Assembly (NCBI GenBank): GCA_964599885.1
Contig: CAZRHH010000028.1
Coordinates: forward strand, 1 to 34,189
From: CAZRHH01 sp964599885
GTDB lineage: Bacteria > Chloroflexota > Dehalococcoidia > DSTF01 > JACRBR01
Length of the DNA stretch: 34,189 bases
Direction: 5' to 3'
The notes below the pieces were generated by a model. That model had not been told where the DNA came from and ran no database searches. It saw only the letters and a list, made by a program, of their open reading frames with translations. The translations under genes were made by a program, and so were the position numbers. Shown here piece by piece: positions 8,295 through 14,892 of the stretch. Position 1 is the stretch's first letter. Each line of letters begins with the position of its first letter.

Positions 8295-8510
8295 CTACCG
8301 GCGCAACTCGACCGGGATGTAGGTGAACGGCACTTCCTGCCGGCGCGCGGGGCTGTCGGCGCACTCCATTTCGTAGCGGAGCCAGCTATTGGCTTCGTCC
8401 AGCCAGGCGAGGGGGGCCATCAGCCCGCGGGCATCGCGGGAGCGAGCTTCTGCCTGTAATTGCTCAAGCGTCTCGGAGAGGTGGGTGGTGAGTTCGACGA
8501 GGCGATCCAT
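8295..8510 (-). CDS. Hypothetical 71-aa helical protein
   Basis: Starts at the ATG at 8510, preceded by a perfect AAGGAGG six bases upstream and a TATAAT -10 box further up, so expression is well supported. The sequence MDRLVELTTHLSETLEQLQ followed by LMAPLAWLDEANSWLRYEMECADSP suggests two or three amphipathic helices and a short basic C-terminus (VPFTYIPVELRR). There is no signal peptide, membrane segment or recognisable domain. It is divergent from selA and ends upstream of the membrane-protein gene on the same strand. Function unknown. Confidence 0.7.
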   Translation of the reverse strand: MDRLVELTTHLSETLEQLQAEARSRDARGLMAPLAWLDEANSWLRYEMECADSPARRQEVPFTYIPVELRR

Positions 8511-8541
8511 CACGTGCCTCCTTGCAGCTGTGACCGAGGTG

Positions 8542-8570
8542 ATTATACGCCCGCCACGCAACGCCACCAA
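8542..8570 (-). promoter_or_regulatory. Promoter of the 71-aa protein gene
   Basis: On the minus strand, TATAAT (8547-8542) is a perfect -10 box. TTGGTG (8570-8565) lies 17 bp upstream as a partial -35. The AAGGAGG ribosome site and the ATG at 8510 follow at sensible distances. Confidence 0.6.
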
Positions 8571-8594
8571 GAGGGGCCGTCCCGAGGCTGATGT

Positions 8595-8600
8595 TAATAT
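8595..8600 (+). promoter_or_regulatory. -10 element of a probable leaderless selA promoter
   Basis: TAATAT lies only 7 nt before the selA ATG at 8608. No Shine-Dalgarno sequence fits between them. Transcription would start at or next to the start codon. The -35 region is poor. Confidence 0.45.
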
Positions 8601-8607
8601 TGGGCGT

Positions 8608-9954
8608 ATGGCCGAGAATCGCCTTCGTGGGCTGCCCTCCGTCGATGCGTTGATCTCCGATCCCCGGGTGCGGGCAAATGGCCACGCCAGGCTGATGGCC
8701 GACTTGGTGCGGGAGACGCTTGATGAGGCCCGCGCATCGGTGGCCGCAGGCGGCTCCGTGCCGGCGTTCGATGATCTGGTTGCGGAGACCGGGCGGCGTT
8801 TAAGCGAGGTGCTCGCTCCGCCGCTCCTGACGCTGATCAACGCGACGGGCGTGATCTTGCAAACGAACCTTGGCCGGGCGCCGCTGGCGGACGAAGCCGT
8901 CCGGGCAATGGCGGAAGCTGGAGCGGGGTACAGCAATCTTGAATTCGACATAAGCAGCGGCAAGCGCGGCTCGCGACACTCGTTGTTGGAGCCGCTCCTG
9001 CGCCGCCTCACAGGCGCCGAAGCGGCGATGGCGGTGAACAACAACGCGTCGGGCGTGCTGCTCGCGTTGTCGGCGTTGTGCGAGGGCAAAGAGGTGCTGA
9101 TCTCGCGCGGGCAGCTTGTTGAGATCGGCGGCGGATTCCGCATACCGGACGTGATGCGCCAGTCGCGCTCGAAGCTCACCGAAGTGGGCACGACGAATCG
9201 GACGCGTGCTGCGGATTACGAAGGAGCGATCACGCCGAAGACGGCGGCGCTGATGCGCGTCCACAGCAGCAACTTCCGTATCGTCGGGTTCACGGAAGCG
9301 GCGTCGCTCGAAGACATGGTGGCGGTTGCCCGGACGCATGGTGCGCTGGTGATTGACGATATCGGGAGCGGCTGTCTGCTTGATACGACGGTCTACGGCC
9401 TGCCCGCGGAACCGACGCCTCAGGCATCGGTTGCGGCGGGCGCCGATGTGGTGCTCTTTTCCGGCGACAAGCTGCTCGGCGGGCCGCAGGGCGGACTGAT
9501 CGTCGGCAGCCACGATGCAATCGAGCGCATGAAGCGCCATCCGCTCGCACGCGTGGTCCGGCTCGACAAGGCGAGTATCGCGGGGCTGGCGGCGACGCTT
9601 CGGCTCTACGTCGAAGGCGTCGCGCAGGAGCGCGTGCCGGTTTGGCGCATGATCGCGGCGCCGCTCGACACGCTGGAGGCGCGTGCCCAGGGAATAGCCA
9701 GCGGGATCACCGGCGCGAACGTCGTCGATGGCCGCTCGATGGTTGGCGGCGGTTCGCTGCCGGAGGAGTCGTTGCCGACGAAGCTCGTCGCGCTGAGGAC
9801 TGAAGGACGCGGCGCGAGCGGTGTTGCGGCGCGACTGAGGGCGGCGGGCGTCGTTGCGCGCATCGAGGCGGGCGCGGTGCTGCTGGATCCGCGCACGATA
9901 GCTCCGGTGGATGACGAGCGCGTCGCTGAGGCGTGCCGCGCTTCGATCGTCTGA
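8608..9954 (+). CDS. selA: L-seryl-tRNA(Sec) selenium transferase (SelA)
   Basis: 448 residues, close to E. coli SelA (about 460). SelA is the PLP-dependent enzyme that converts Ser-tRNA(Sec) to Sec-tRNA(Sec) using selenophosphate. The N-terminal helical part begins RLRGLPSVDALI and is followed by the family signature INATGVILQTNLGRAPL. Then come YSNLEFDISSGKRGSRHS, AVNNNASGVLL, SRGQLVEIGGGFRIPDVM and TEVGTTNRT. The PLP lysine is Lys288 in LFSGDKLLGGPQGGLI. The open frame extends further upstream, but the ATG at 8608 starts the conserved sequence. selB, selC and selD are not visible next to it, which is unusual because selA is often followed by selB. Its likely client in the window is the UGSC selenoprotein at 12729-13244. 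Confidence 0.95.
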   Translation: MAENRLRGLPSVDALISDPRVRANGHARLMADLVRETLDEARASVAAGGSVPAFDDLVAETGRRLSEVLAPPLLTLINATGVILQTNLGRAPLADEAVRAMAEAGAGYSNLEFDISSGKRGSRHSLLEPLLRRLTGAEAAMAVNNNASGVLLALSALCEGKEVLISRGQLVEIGGGFRIPDVMRQSRSKLTEVGTTNRTRAADYEGAITPKTAALMRVHSSNFRIVGFTEAASLEDMVAVARTHGALVIDDIGSGCLLDTTVYGLPAEPTPQASVAAGADVVLFSGDKLLGGPQGGLIVGSHDAIERMKRHPLARVVRLDKASIAGLAATLRLYVEGVAQERVPVWRMIAAPLDTLEARAQGIASGITGANVVDGRSMVGGGSLPEESLPTKLVALRTEGRGASGVAARLRAAGVVARIEAGAVLLDPRTIAPVDDERVAEACRASIV

Positions 9955-10021
9955 CGTCGTCGTGGCTTTCGGCTAGGATGACATTGATCGCGACAGCCGT
10001 TGCTGCGACGAAAGGACATCG

Positions 10022-10690
10022 ATGAACATCGAGGATCTGCGACTGCATGCCAGCGTTGTGAGCAGCGACGGCCACAAGCTGGGTTCGCTCAGCCGCTTCG
10101 TCATCAACAAGGAGAATCTGAGGCTCACGCACATCGTTGTCGACACTGGCCTTCTCCGCAGCGGGCAGGCGTTGTGGAAGGGTGGCTGGGGGCTGAATCA
10201 CGATCGGCTGCTTCCGGTAGGCGTTGTGCGGCATGCCGGTTCGGACGACATCAGCATCACGATGAGCGCGGACGAGTTCGCTGAACTGTCGATCGACTAC
10301 ATCGAGGAGTACTTCACGAACACGCCGGATATGGAGAAGGGCCGTCCCGACGCGGGCGATTTGGTCCGTATTGCGCAGTCGATTCCGGGCGAGCCCGGGC
10401 CGTACATCATGCAGCAGGTGACGGCGATCGGACCTGATCTGGCTGATATCGCGGCGGACTCGCCTGTGTGGCGACTGGATCCGCATCAGAAAGTCGGTGA
10501 AGTCGAGCGCGTCTTGTTCGATACGGAGAGCGGCTCGATGAGCGGGCTGGTGATACGGCGCGGGTTCATTTTTTCGAAGGATGTCGTGTTGCCGCCGGAA
10601 TACATCGTCGAGGTGGTTGCCGAGATCGTGCGCGTGCAGCTCGACGACGCGCAGCTGGACGCGTTGCCCGAGCATCACGCGGAAGACTGA
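10022..10690 (+). CDS. Two-domain PRC-barrel protein
   Basis: 222 residues from the ATG at 10022, with AAAGGA six bases upstream. The first PRC-barrel domain spans about residues 1-95 (LHASVVSSDGHKLGSLSRFVINKENLRLTHIVVDTG). The second is about 120-205, with VWRLDPHQKVGEVERVLFDTESGSMSGLVIRRGFIFSKDVVLPPEYI. PRC-barrel domains are small beta-barrels found in photosynthetic reaction centre H subunits, RimM and many stress or RNA-associated proteins; the partner here is unknown. No membrane segments are seen. It sits 67 bp after selA on the same strand and just ahead of the dihydropteroate synthase-like gene. Confidence 0.82.
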   Translation: MNIEDLRLHASVVSSDGHKLGSLSRFVINKENLRLTHIVVDTGLLRSGQALWKGGWGLNHDRLLPVGVVRHAGSDDISITMSADEFAELSIDYIEEYFTNTPDMEKGRPDAGDLVRIAQSIPGEPGPYIMQQVTAIGPDLADIAADSPVWRLDPHQKVGEVERVLFDTESGSMSGLVIRRGFIFSKDVVLPPEYIVEVVAEIVRVQLDDAQLDALPEHHAED

Positions 10691-10709
10691 TGTCCTTCTC
10701 CACGCCCTC

Positions 10710-11681
10710 ATGACATCGCGGAGCGCAGAGTCACGAGCGCCGCTGCTCATTCGGGGTGGCGCGCTGCCGCTTGGTCGCCGCACGTACGTGATGGCGATCG
10801 TCAATCTCACAAGTGATTCGTTTTCGGGAGACGGCGTGGGTGGGGACATCGATGCGGCGGTGCGTCGCGCCGTCGCTGCCGTGGCTGATGGCGCGGATAT
10901 CATCGACATCGGCGCCGAGAGCGCGCGCGCGGACGTTCCGGTGAGGGATGCGGGCGAAGAAGCGGCATTCGTGGCCGAGGCGGTGCGACGCATCGGCGCT
11001 GAGACCGGCGCCGTGCTTTCCGTGGACACGTACAAGGGTGTTGTGGCGGACGCGGCGCTCGAAGCGGGCGCCCACATGGTCAACGACATCGGTGGCTTTA
11101 TGATCGACGCGGGCACGGCGGAGGCCGCCGCGAAGTATGGCGCGGCGCTCGTGCTCAACTACACGTACGAGCGGGCGAAGGTACGTCCAACGGAGCCGCC
11201 GCGATACGACGATCTGATCGGCGCACATCTCGACTTTCTGCGCGGCCGGATCGAGGTGGCGGTCGCGCTGGGCGTACGGGAAGATGCGCTGATCGTTGAT
11301 CCGGGGATTGCGTTCGGGAAGTCGCACGACGAGGACATCGAGGTGCTGCGGCGACTCGGCGAGTTCAGCGTGCTCGGCAGGCCGCTGCTTGTTGCCGCTT
11401 CGCGCAAGCACTTCATCGGCAGCATCACGTCGCTGGCGCCGGATGAGCGTGATGAAGCGACAGCGATCGTCAGCGCACTCAACGTGGCGTATGGCGCCGA
11501 CATCGTGCGCGTACACGACGTGGCGCGGACGGTGCGCGCCGTGCGCGTGGCGGACGCGATCGTGCGTGGCTCGCCGGGGGACTTTGCGCCGACGGCGGAG
11601 TCGTGGCCGTGGTGGCCGGGAGCGGCGCCTATCGCTGGGACGACGATCCGGTCGGCGGAGAACCTCGAACCTGGAACCTAG
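10710..11681 (+). CDS. folP: Dihydropteroate synthase-like (pterin-binding) protein
   Basis: 323 residues from the ATG at 10710. DHPS joins 6-hydroxymethyl-dihydropterin pyrophosphate to p-aminobenzoate in folate synthesis. The TIM-barrel motifs occur in order: VMAIVNLTSDSFSGDG (Asn32, Asp36), DIIDIGAESARADVP, VLSVDTYKG, HMVNDIGGF, DPGIAFGKSHDED, SRKHFIG and VRVHDV. The pterin-site residues (N, D of NDIGG, D of DPG, K of FGK, SRK, RxHDV) are present. The pABA/sulfonamide loop, normally ESTRPG, reads ESARAD, and the TPDSFSDGG loop reads TSDSFSGDG. That makes it either a divergent FolP or a specialised pterin-binding homologue. The C-terminal 30 residues are a low-complexity extension ending in NLEPGT. 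Confidence 0.75.
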   Translation: MTSRSAESRAPLLIRGGALPLGRRTYVMAIVNLTSDSFSGDGVGGDIDAAVRRAVAAVADGADIIDIGAESARADVPVRDAGEEAAFVAEAVRRIGAETGAVLSVDTYKGVVADAALEAGAHMVNDIGGFMIDAGTAEAAAKYGAALVLNYTYERAKVRPTEPPRYDDLIGAHLDFLRGRIEVAVALGVREDALIVDPGIAFGKSHDEDIEVLRRLGEFSVLGRPLLVAASRKHFIGSITSLAPDERDEATAIVSALNVAYGADIVRVHDVARTVRAVRVADAIVRGSPGDFAPTAESWPWWPGAAPIAGTTIRSAENLEPGT

Positions 11682-11748
11682 AATGGTTGGTTTAGGTTTG
11701 GGAACGTGGTTGGTGAACGATCTCCGGCAGAGCAGGCTGTGCCGCCAC

Positions 11749-11764
11749 GGGCGCAGCGCCTACC
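11749..11764 (-). repeat. Short motif shared with 29977-29992
   Basis: On the minus strand this reads GGTAGGCGCTGCGCCC. The plus strand at 29977-29992 reads GGCAGGCGCTGCGCCC, one mismatch in 16. Both are intergenic and each contains the small palindrome GGCGC/GCGCC. Confidence 0.35.
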
Positions 11765-11773
11765 GCGATGGAG

Positions 11774-12538
11774 CTAGACGCTGACGAAACTGCCTTCGCT
11801 GGTCATCAGGTGGTGGGTGTCGTTAAGGCGGAAGAGCGCGCGAATGAGGCCGCCGGCGGCGACGACGTTGATTGATGTGTGAGCGGGGCGGAAGAACATG
11901 TCGTACTTCGTGCCGATGATGTGGCCGGCGTAGGCGTTGATGACGCCGCCGTGGCAGGCGACGACGACGCGCTCGTTCGGGTGCGTCGCGATGATGCCTT
12001 CGATGCAGTTGACGACGCGCTTCGAGAACCCGGCGCTGGATTCCGAGTACGGGTAGACATCCCAACTCTTCTCCATCACCATGCGTTCGCGAATGCCGGC
12101 GAGGAGTTGCTTGCCAATGTAGTCGAGCGGCGTGCGGTCGTGCGGGATGTCCTGGAAGACGCCGACTTCGCGGAGATCTTCCAGGATCGTCGGCTCCATG
12201 CGGTGGTGGCGGCCGATCTCGCGACCTGTTTCGAGCGCGCGGCGGAGCGGGCTGGCGTAGACGGCGTCGATGCGCTCGGTCGAGAGGGCGGCCCCAACGA
12301 GGCGGGCTTGCTGTTCCCCGAGCGTGCTGAGCGGCGGGTCGATGAAGCCGCCAACGGGTCCGGCCGGGTCGAAGTCCTGCTGGCCGTGGCGGACGAGGAT
12401 CAGTTCGGTGACGTCTTCGGTGTCCGAGAGAAAGGCGATATCGAACGATCCGGGCACGCGCTGCTTGGCAGCACGGACGTCGGCGCGCTCCATCGCTTCC
12501 TCGTTAGTCTGCTCTTCGGCGTGGTCGTTGTCCGTCAT
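11774..12538 (-). CDS. Histidine phosphatase family protein (phosphoglycerate mutase-like)
   Basis: 254 residues. The ATG at 12538 has GGAGG six bases upstream. An acidic N-terminal extension of about 40 residues precedes the catalytic motif ELILVRHGQQD (Arg50, His51). The family then continues with PLSTLGEQQARLVG, YASPLRRALETGREIG and the second catalytic histidine in VVVACHGGVINAYAGHIIG. These residues form the phospho-histidine pocket of the superfamily. The substrate is not evident; members act on phospho-sugars, nucleotides or phosphoproteins. A closing TSINVVAAGG segment is typical of the cofactor-independent PhoE/SixA-like branch. It lies downstream of the selenoprotein locus on the same strand but 190 bp away, so cotranscription is uncertain. 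Confidence 0.88.
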   Translation of the reverse strand: MTDNDHAEEQTNEEAMERADVRAAKQRVPGSFDIAFLSDTEDVTELILVRHGQQDFDPAGPVGGFIDPPLSTLGEQQARLVGAALSTERIDAVYASPLRRALETGREIGRHHRMEPTILEDLREVGVFQDIPHDRTPLDYIGKQLLAGIRERMVMEKSWDVYPYSESSAGFSKRVVNCIEGIIATHPNERVVVACHGGVINAYAGHIIGTKYDMFFRPAHTSINVVAAGGLIRALFRLNDTHHLMTSEGSFVSV

Positions 12539-12610
12539 GTGATGCCTCCGGGCGGGTATTCGGGTTCGGTCTCACGATAGCGCACGCGGGTTAAGGCGCC
12601 GTTAACGGAG

Positions 12611-12658
12611 GTTAGGAGAATCGGGAAGCGGGAAGCGGGAGTCGGGTCCGCTCCTAAC
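12611..12658. repeat. Inverted repeat enclosing a CGGGAAG repeat
   Basis: GTTAGGAG (12611-12618) and CTCCTAAC (12651-12658) are perfect inverted arms. They enclose tandem copies of the heptamer GCGGGAA. A similar GCGGGAAGCGGGAAGCG stretch occurs in the tail of the Nudix gene near 24168-24185. Confidence 0.4.
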
Positions 12659-12677
12659 TTACCGATGCGTGGGCGCA

Positions 12678-12712
12678 ATACGGCCGGGGCCCAGCAAGCG
12701 GGGCCCCTACCG
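12678..12712 (-). repeat. REP-like GTAG-headed palindrome, divergent copy
   Basis: Arms GGGGCCC (12686-12692) and GGGCCCC (12701-12707) form a stem with an 8-nt loop. Like the other copies it starts ATAC on the plus strand and ends CCCCTACCG, giving GTAG at the 5' foot on the minus strand. It lies between two minus-strand genes. Confidence 0.55.
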
Positions 12713-12728
12713 TTGTCGCCGGAATCTG

Positions 12729-13244
12729 CTAGTCGACGAGGGCGGCGATGATCTCGTCGATGATGGCGTCGGCTTTGGCGCGCATCTCTTCGTCGGTGGC
12801 GTCCTGGATTGGGTGCGGGACGAAGACGCGCCGCACATCCGGCAATCCGAGTGCGCGAGCCTGTGCGTCGGCGGCGTCTACAAACGCATTGGAGGCGATG
12901 AAGACGGCGGGTGTTCCCTGAATTTCGAGTGAAACGGTGTCGTGCACACTGCACGTTGTGCAGGACCCTCAATCGGCGAGGGCCTCGACGACGACCTCGC
13001 ATTCGGCGGCGATGGTGCGCAGGAGATCATCGGGCGCGGGACGCGTGAACGTGGGCTTCTTGTAGCGCTTGACCGCCACACCAGGCAGCCGCTCGCCCAG
13101 ACGCACGGCGATCTGGTCGATGAGCACATCGCCGCGCGGCTTAGCGATGTCGAGCAGCGCGATGGTGCCGGTGATCGCTTCCGGGCGTCTTGCCAGTTGG
13201 CGTTGCACGGGCACGCGTTCGTCTGTGGGGTCGATAATCTTCAT
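12729..13244 (-). CDS. UGSC family selenoprotein (in-frame TGA decoded as selenocysteine)
   Basis: 171 residues when the TGA at 12971-12969 is read as Sec92; the true stop is TAG at 12731-12729. The codons TGA-GGG-TCC-TGC spell U-G-S-C, the motif that names the UGSC (seleno)protein family, and the chain continues TTC, giving UxxCxxC (Sec92, Cys95, Cys98). The sequence is continuous in frame and family-like on both sides: MKIIDPTDERVPVQ and ECEVVVEALAD before it, HDTVSLEIQGTPAVFIASNAFVDAA after it. A SECIS-like hairpin follows. The ATG at 13244 overlaps the stop of the thioredoxin-like partner gene (ATGA), and GAGGAGG lies in that gene's last codons, so the two are coupled. The Sec reading is inferred; a nonsense mutation is the alternative. 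The biochemical role of the family is not established. Confidence 0.88.
12941..12955 (-). promoter_or_regulatory. SECIS-like hairpin downstream of the Sec UGA
   Basis: On the minus strand CGTGCA pairs perfectly with TGCACG around the 3-nt loop GTG. The loop begins 20 nt after the UGA, has a G in its first position and sits on a 6-bp stem. These features agree with the general bacterial SECIS layout (16-37 nt spacing, G in the first two loop positions). A competing hairpin, CTGCAC with GTGCAG (12949-12963), overlaps it. Confidence 0.6.
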
Positions 13245-14845
13245 AACGCCTCCTCGATCTTGCGGCTGACGCTCGTCGAGCCCATTGAACCGCTTACCCA
13301 GCCGCCGAAGACGGCGGAGAACTTGCCGGCTTCACCACCGGCGACGACGATGTTGATGCTGTTCGTGTCGCGGAACTTCGACATCGGGCGCGCGAGTTGT
13401 TCGGCGGTCGGGCCGGATGCACCGTACCAGCGCGGCAGCATGCCCTCGCCGATGTCGTCGTCCGCGAGCAGATCGCGCAGCGGGCGGGATGTCACCTCCT
13501 GGATGCGGGCGCGCAGATCATCTTTCGTGTAGCCGTCACGCTGCAGTGTATCGACGTGTTCGGGGCAGACGACGAGCAGCACCTCGCCCTGGCCATAGAG
13601 CTTGGGATGCATGCAGGCGGCGAGCGCGGCGCCCAGGCTGCCGCCGAGGGCACGCGCCGTTCTTGATGCCTGGTCGGCGATGCCGCGGGGGCTGCCTTCG
13701 AGGCCGAACGCCGTGACGACGCTTTCGCCGGTGCTGAAGCCGCGCTCGACGTGCAACGGCTCCCACGGGCTGCGTTCCTCATGTTCGGCGAAGCACATTG
13801 TGTATTTGCCGGGCGAGGCGAGCGTCGATTGTTCGACGCCGCCGGGCTTGGCGCCGCCGACATTGCGCAGCACGAGCTTTACGGCGCGCCCGATGGTCGC
13901 GTTCGCGCGGTTGCCGCTGCCGAGCGCGGCGATGCCCATGTTCATCCCGATGCGCTGGCGGATCGGGCCGTTGACGACGAGCACCGGTGTCGCGCCCCAT
14001 GTGGTCGCCATGACGCCGTGGATGTCGAACGCGTCGTCGCAGACGGCCTCGACGGCGGCGATGACGACCGGAAGATACTCGGGTTTGCAGCCGGCCATGA
14101 CGGCGTTGGCGGCGATCTTCTCCACGGTGAGCGGCGCCATGTTAGGCGGGACGATGCCAACGATGGCCTGCGCATCGCGCCGCGTGCCGGCGAGCATGCG
14201 CAGGACGCGTTCGGGCGTCGGCGGCACGACGGGCAATCCGTCGGTGAGTCCCTGATCGAACATGAACTCGAACGGGTCGTCGTGCTCGGCGATCTCGATG
14301 CGGCGCGCCCGGAGCGGGCTGCCTTCGGCTTCGGCGGCGAGGCGTTCGGCGATGCCGGGTTCGACTGATTTCGAGCCGCAGCCGGGGCGCGTGTCGGGGT
14401 ACGCGCTCCAGTCGATGTCCGGCGCCGGCAGACCGGAGAGCAGCGCGAGATCGTCGAACAGCGCGCGCCAGTCGTCACGGCCGAAGCCGACGAAGCGCTT
14501 GAGCGTGGCGCCGGCGCCGTCGGAAAGGATGATGGTCGGCACCGTGTCCAGGTCGTAGGCGAACGAGACGGCGAGTGCGCTGTCGTCGAGCATCGGTGTG
14601 GTGAGTGCGAACCTGTTGACGAACGCCGCGTTTCCGGCGGCCTCCTGCCCGATTGCCCATACATCGATGTGCTCGCCGAACGCCTGATGCGCGGCCTCGA
14701 CCAACGGCATGGAAAGCACACACGTTGGGCAGTCTTCCTTGACGAAGCAGAGAAGCGCGTGGCGACCGGTGGGGAAGGCGCGTCCGTCACCGCTGAAGTC
14801 GCGGAGGCTGAACGCGGGGAGGGTCGTGGTCACATCGGCGGTCAT
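13241..14845 (-). CDS. Thioredoxin-like protein with large conserved C-terminal domain, partner of the UGSC selenoprotein
   Basis: 534 residues. Residues about 1-150 are a thioredoxin fold of the AhpC/TlpA kind: FVKEDCPTCVLSMPLVEAAHQAF contains the CPTC active site (Cys39/Cys42), and DLDTVPTIILSDG supplies the cis-Pro loop. Residues about 195-534 form a second, unfamiliar domain with FMFDQGLTDGLPVVPPTPERV, MAGCKPEYLPVV, GNRANATIGRAVKLVLRNVGG and a glycine-rich end VVAGGEAGKFSAVFGGWVSG. No signal peptide or membrane helix is present. The stop overlaps the start of the UGSC selenoprotein. The -10-like TATCAT (14857-14852) is 6 nt from the ATG, with no Shine-Dalgarno. A thiol relay to the selenol partner is inferred; the second domain's chemistry is unknown. 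Confidence 0.82.
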   Translation of the reverse strand: MTADVTTTLPAFSLRDFSGDGRAFPTGRHALLCFVKEDCPTCVLSMPLVEAAHQAFGEHIDVWAIGQEAAGNAAFVNRFALTTPMLDDSALAVSFAYDLDTVPTIILSDGAGATLKRFVGFGRDDWRALFDDLALLSGLPAPDIDWSAYPDTRPGCGSKSVEPGIAERLAAEAEGSPLRARRIEIAEHDDPFEFMFDQGLTDGLPVVPPTPERVLRMLAGTRRDAQAIVGIVPPNMAPLTVEKIAANAVMAGCKPEYLPVVIAAVEAVCDDAFDIHGVMATTWGATPVLVVNGPIRQRIGMNMGIAALGSGNRANATIGRAVKLVLRNVGGAKPGGVEQSTLASPGKYTMCFAEHEERSPWEPLHVERGFSTGESVVTAFGLEGSPRGIADQASRTARALGGSLGAALAACMHPKLYGQGEVLLVVCPEHVDTLQRDGYTKDDLRARIQEVTSRPLRDLLADDDIGEGMLPRWYGASGPTAEQLARPMSKFRDTNSINIVVAGGEAGKFSAVFGGWVSGSMGSTSVSRKIEEAL

Positions 14846-14851
14846 ACGGTG

Positions 14852-14857
14852 ATGATA
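14852..14857 (-). promoter_or_regulatory. -10 element of a probable leaderless promoter for the thioredoxin-like gene
   Basis: TATCAT on the minus strand, with its last base 6 nt before the ATG at 14845. There is no Shine-Dalgarno in between. It shares a 47-bp divergent region with the promoter of the deacetylase-family gene. Confidence 0.4.
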
Positions 14858-14880
14858 CTGGTTGGGCAGGAGTGGGCGTA

Positions 14881-14886
14881 TATCCT
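14881..14886 (+). promoter_or_regulatory. -10 element of a probable leaderless promoter for the deacetylase-family gene
   Basis: TATCCT (TANNNT) with its last base 6 nt before the ATG at 14893. The only nearby AGGAG is more than 20 nt upstream, too far to serve as a ribosome site. Confidence 0.4.
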
Positions 14887-14892
14887 ACCCGC

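Noticed and set aside
12729..12947. A separate 72-codon gene after the TGA
   Set aside because: It would start at an internal GTG with no ribosome site, and its sequence continues the UGSC protein directly across the TGA.
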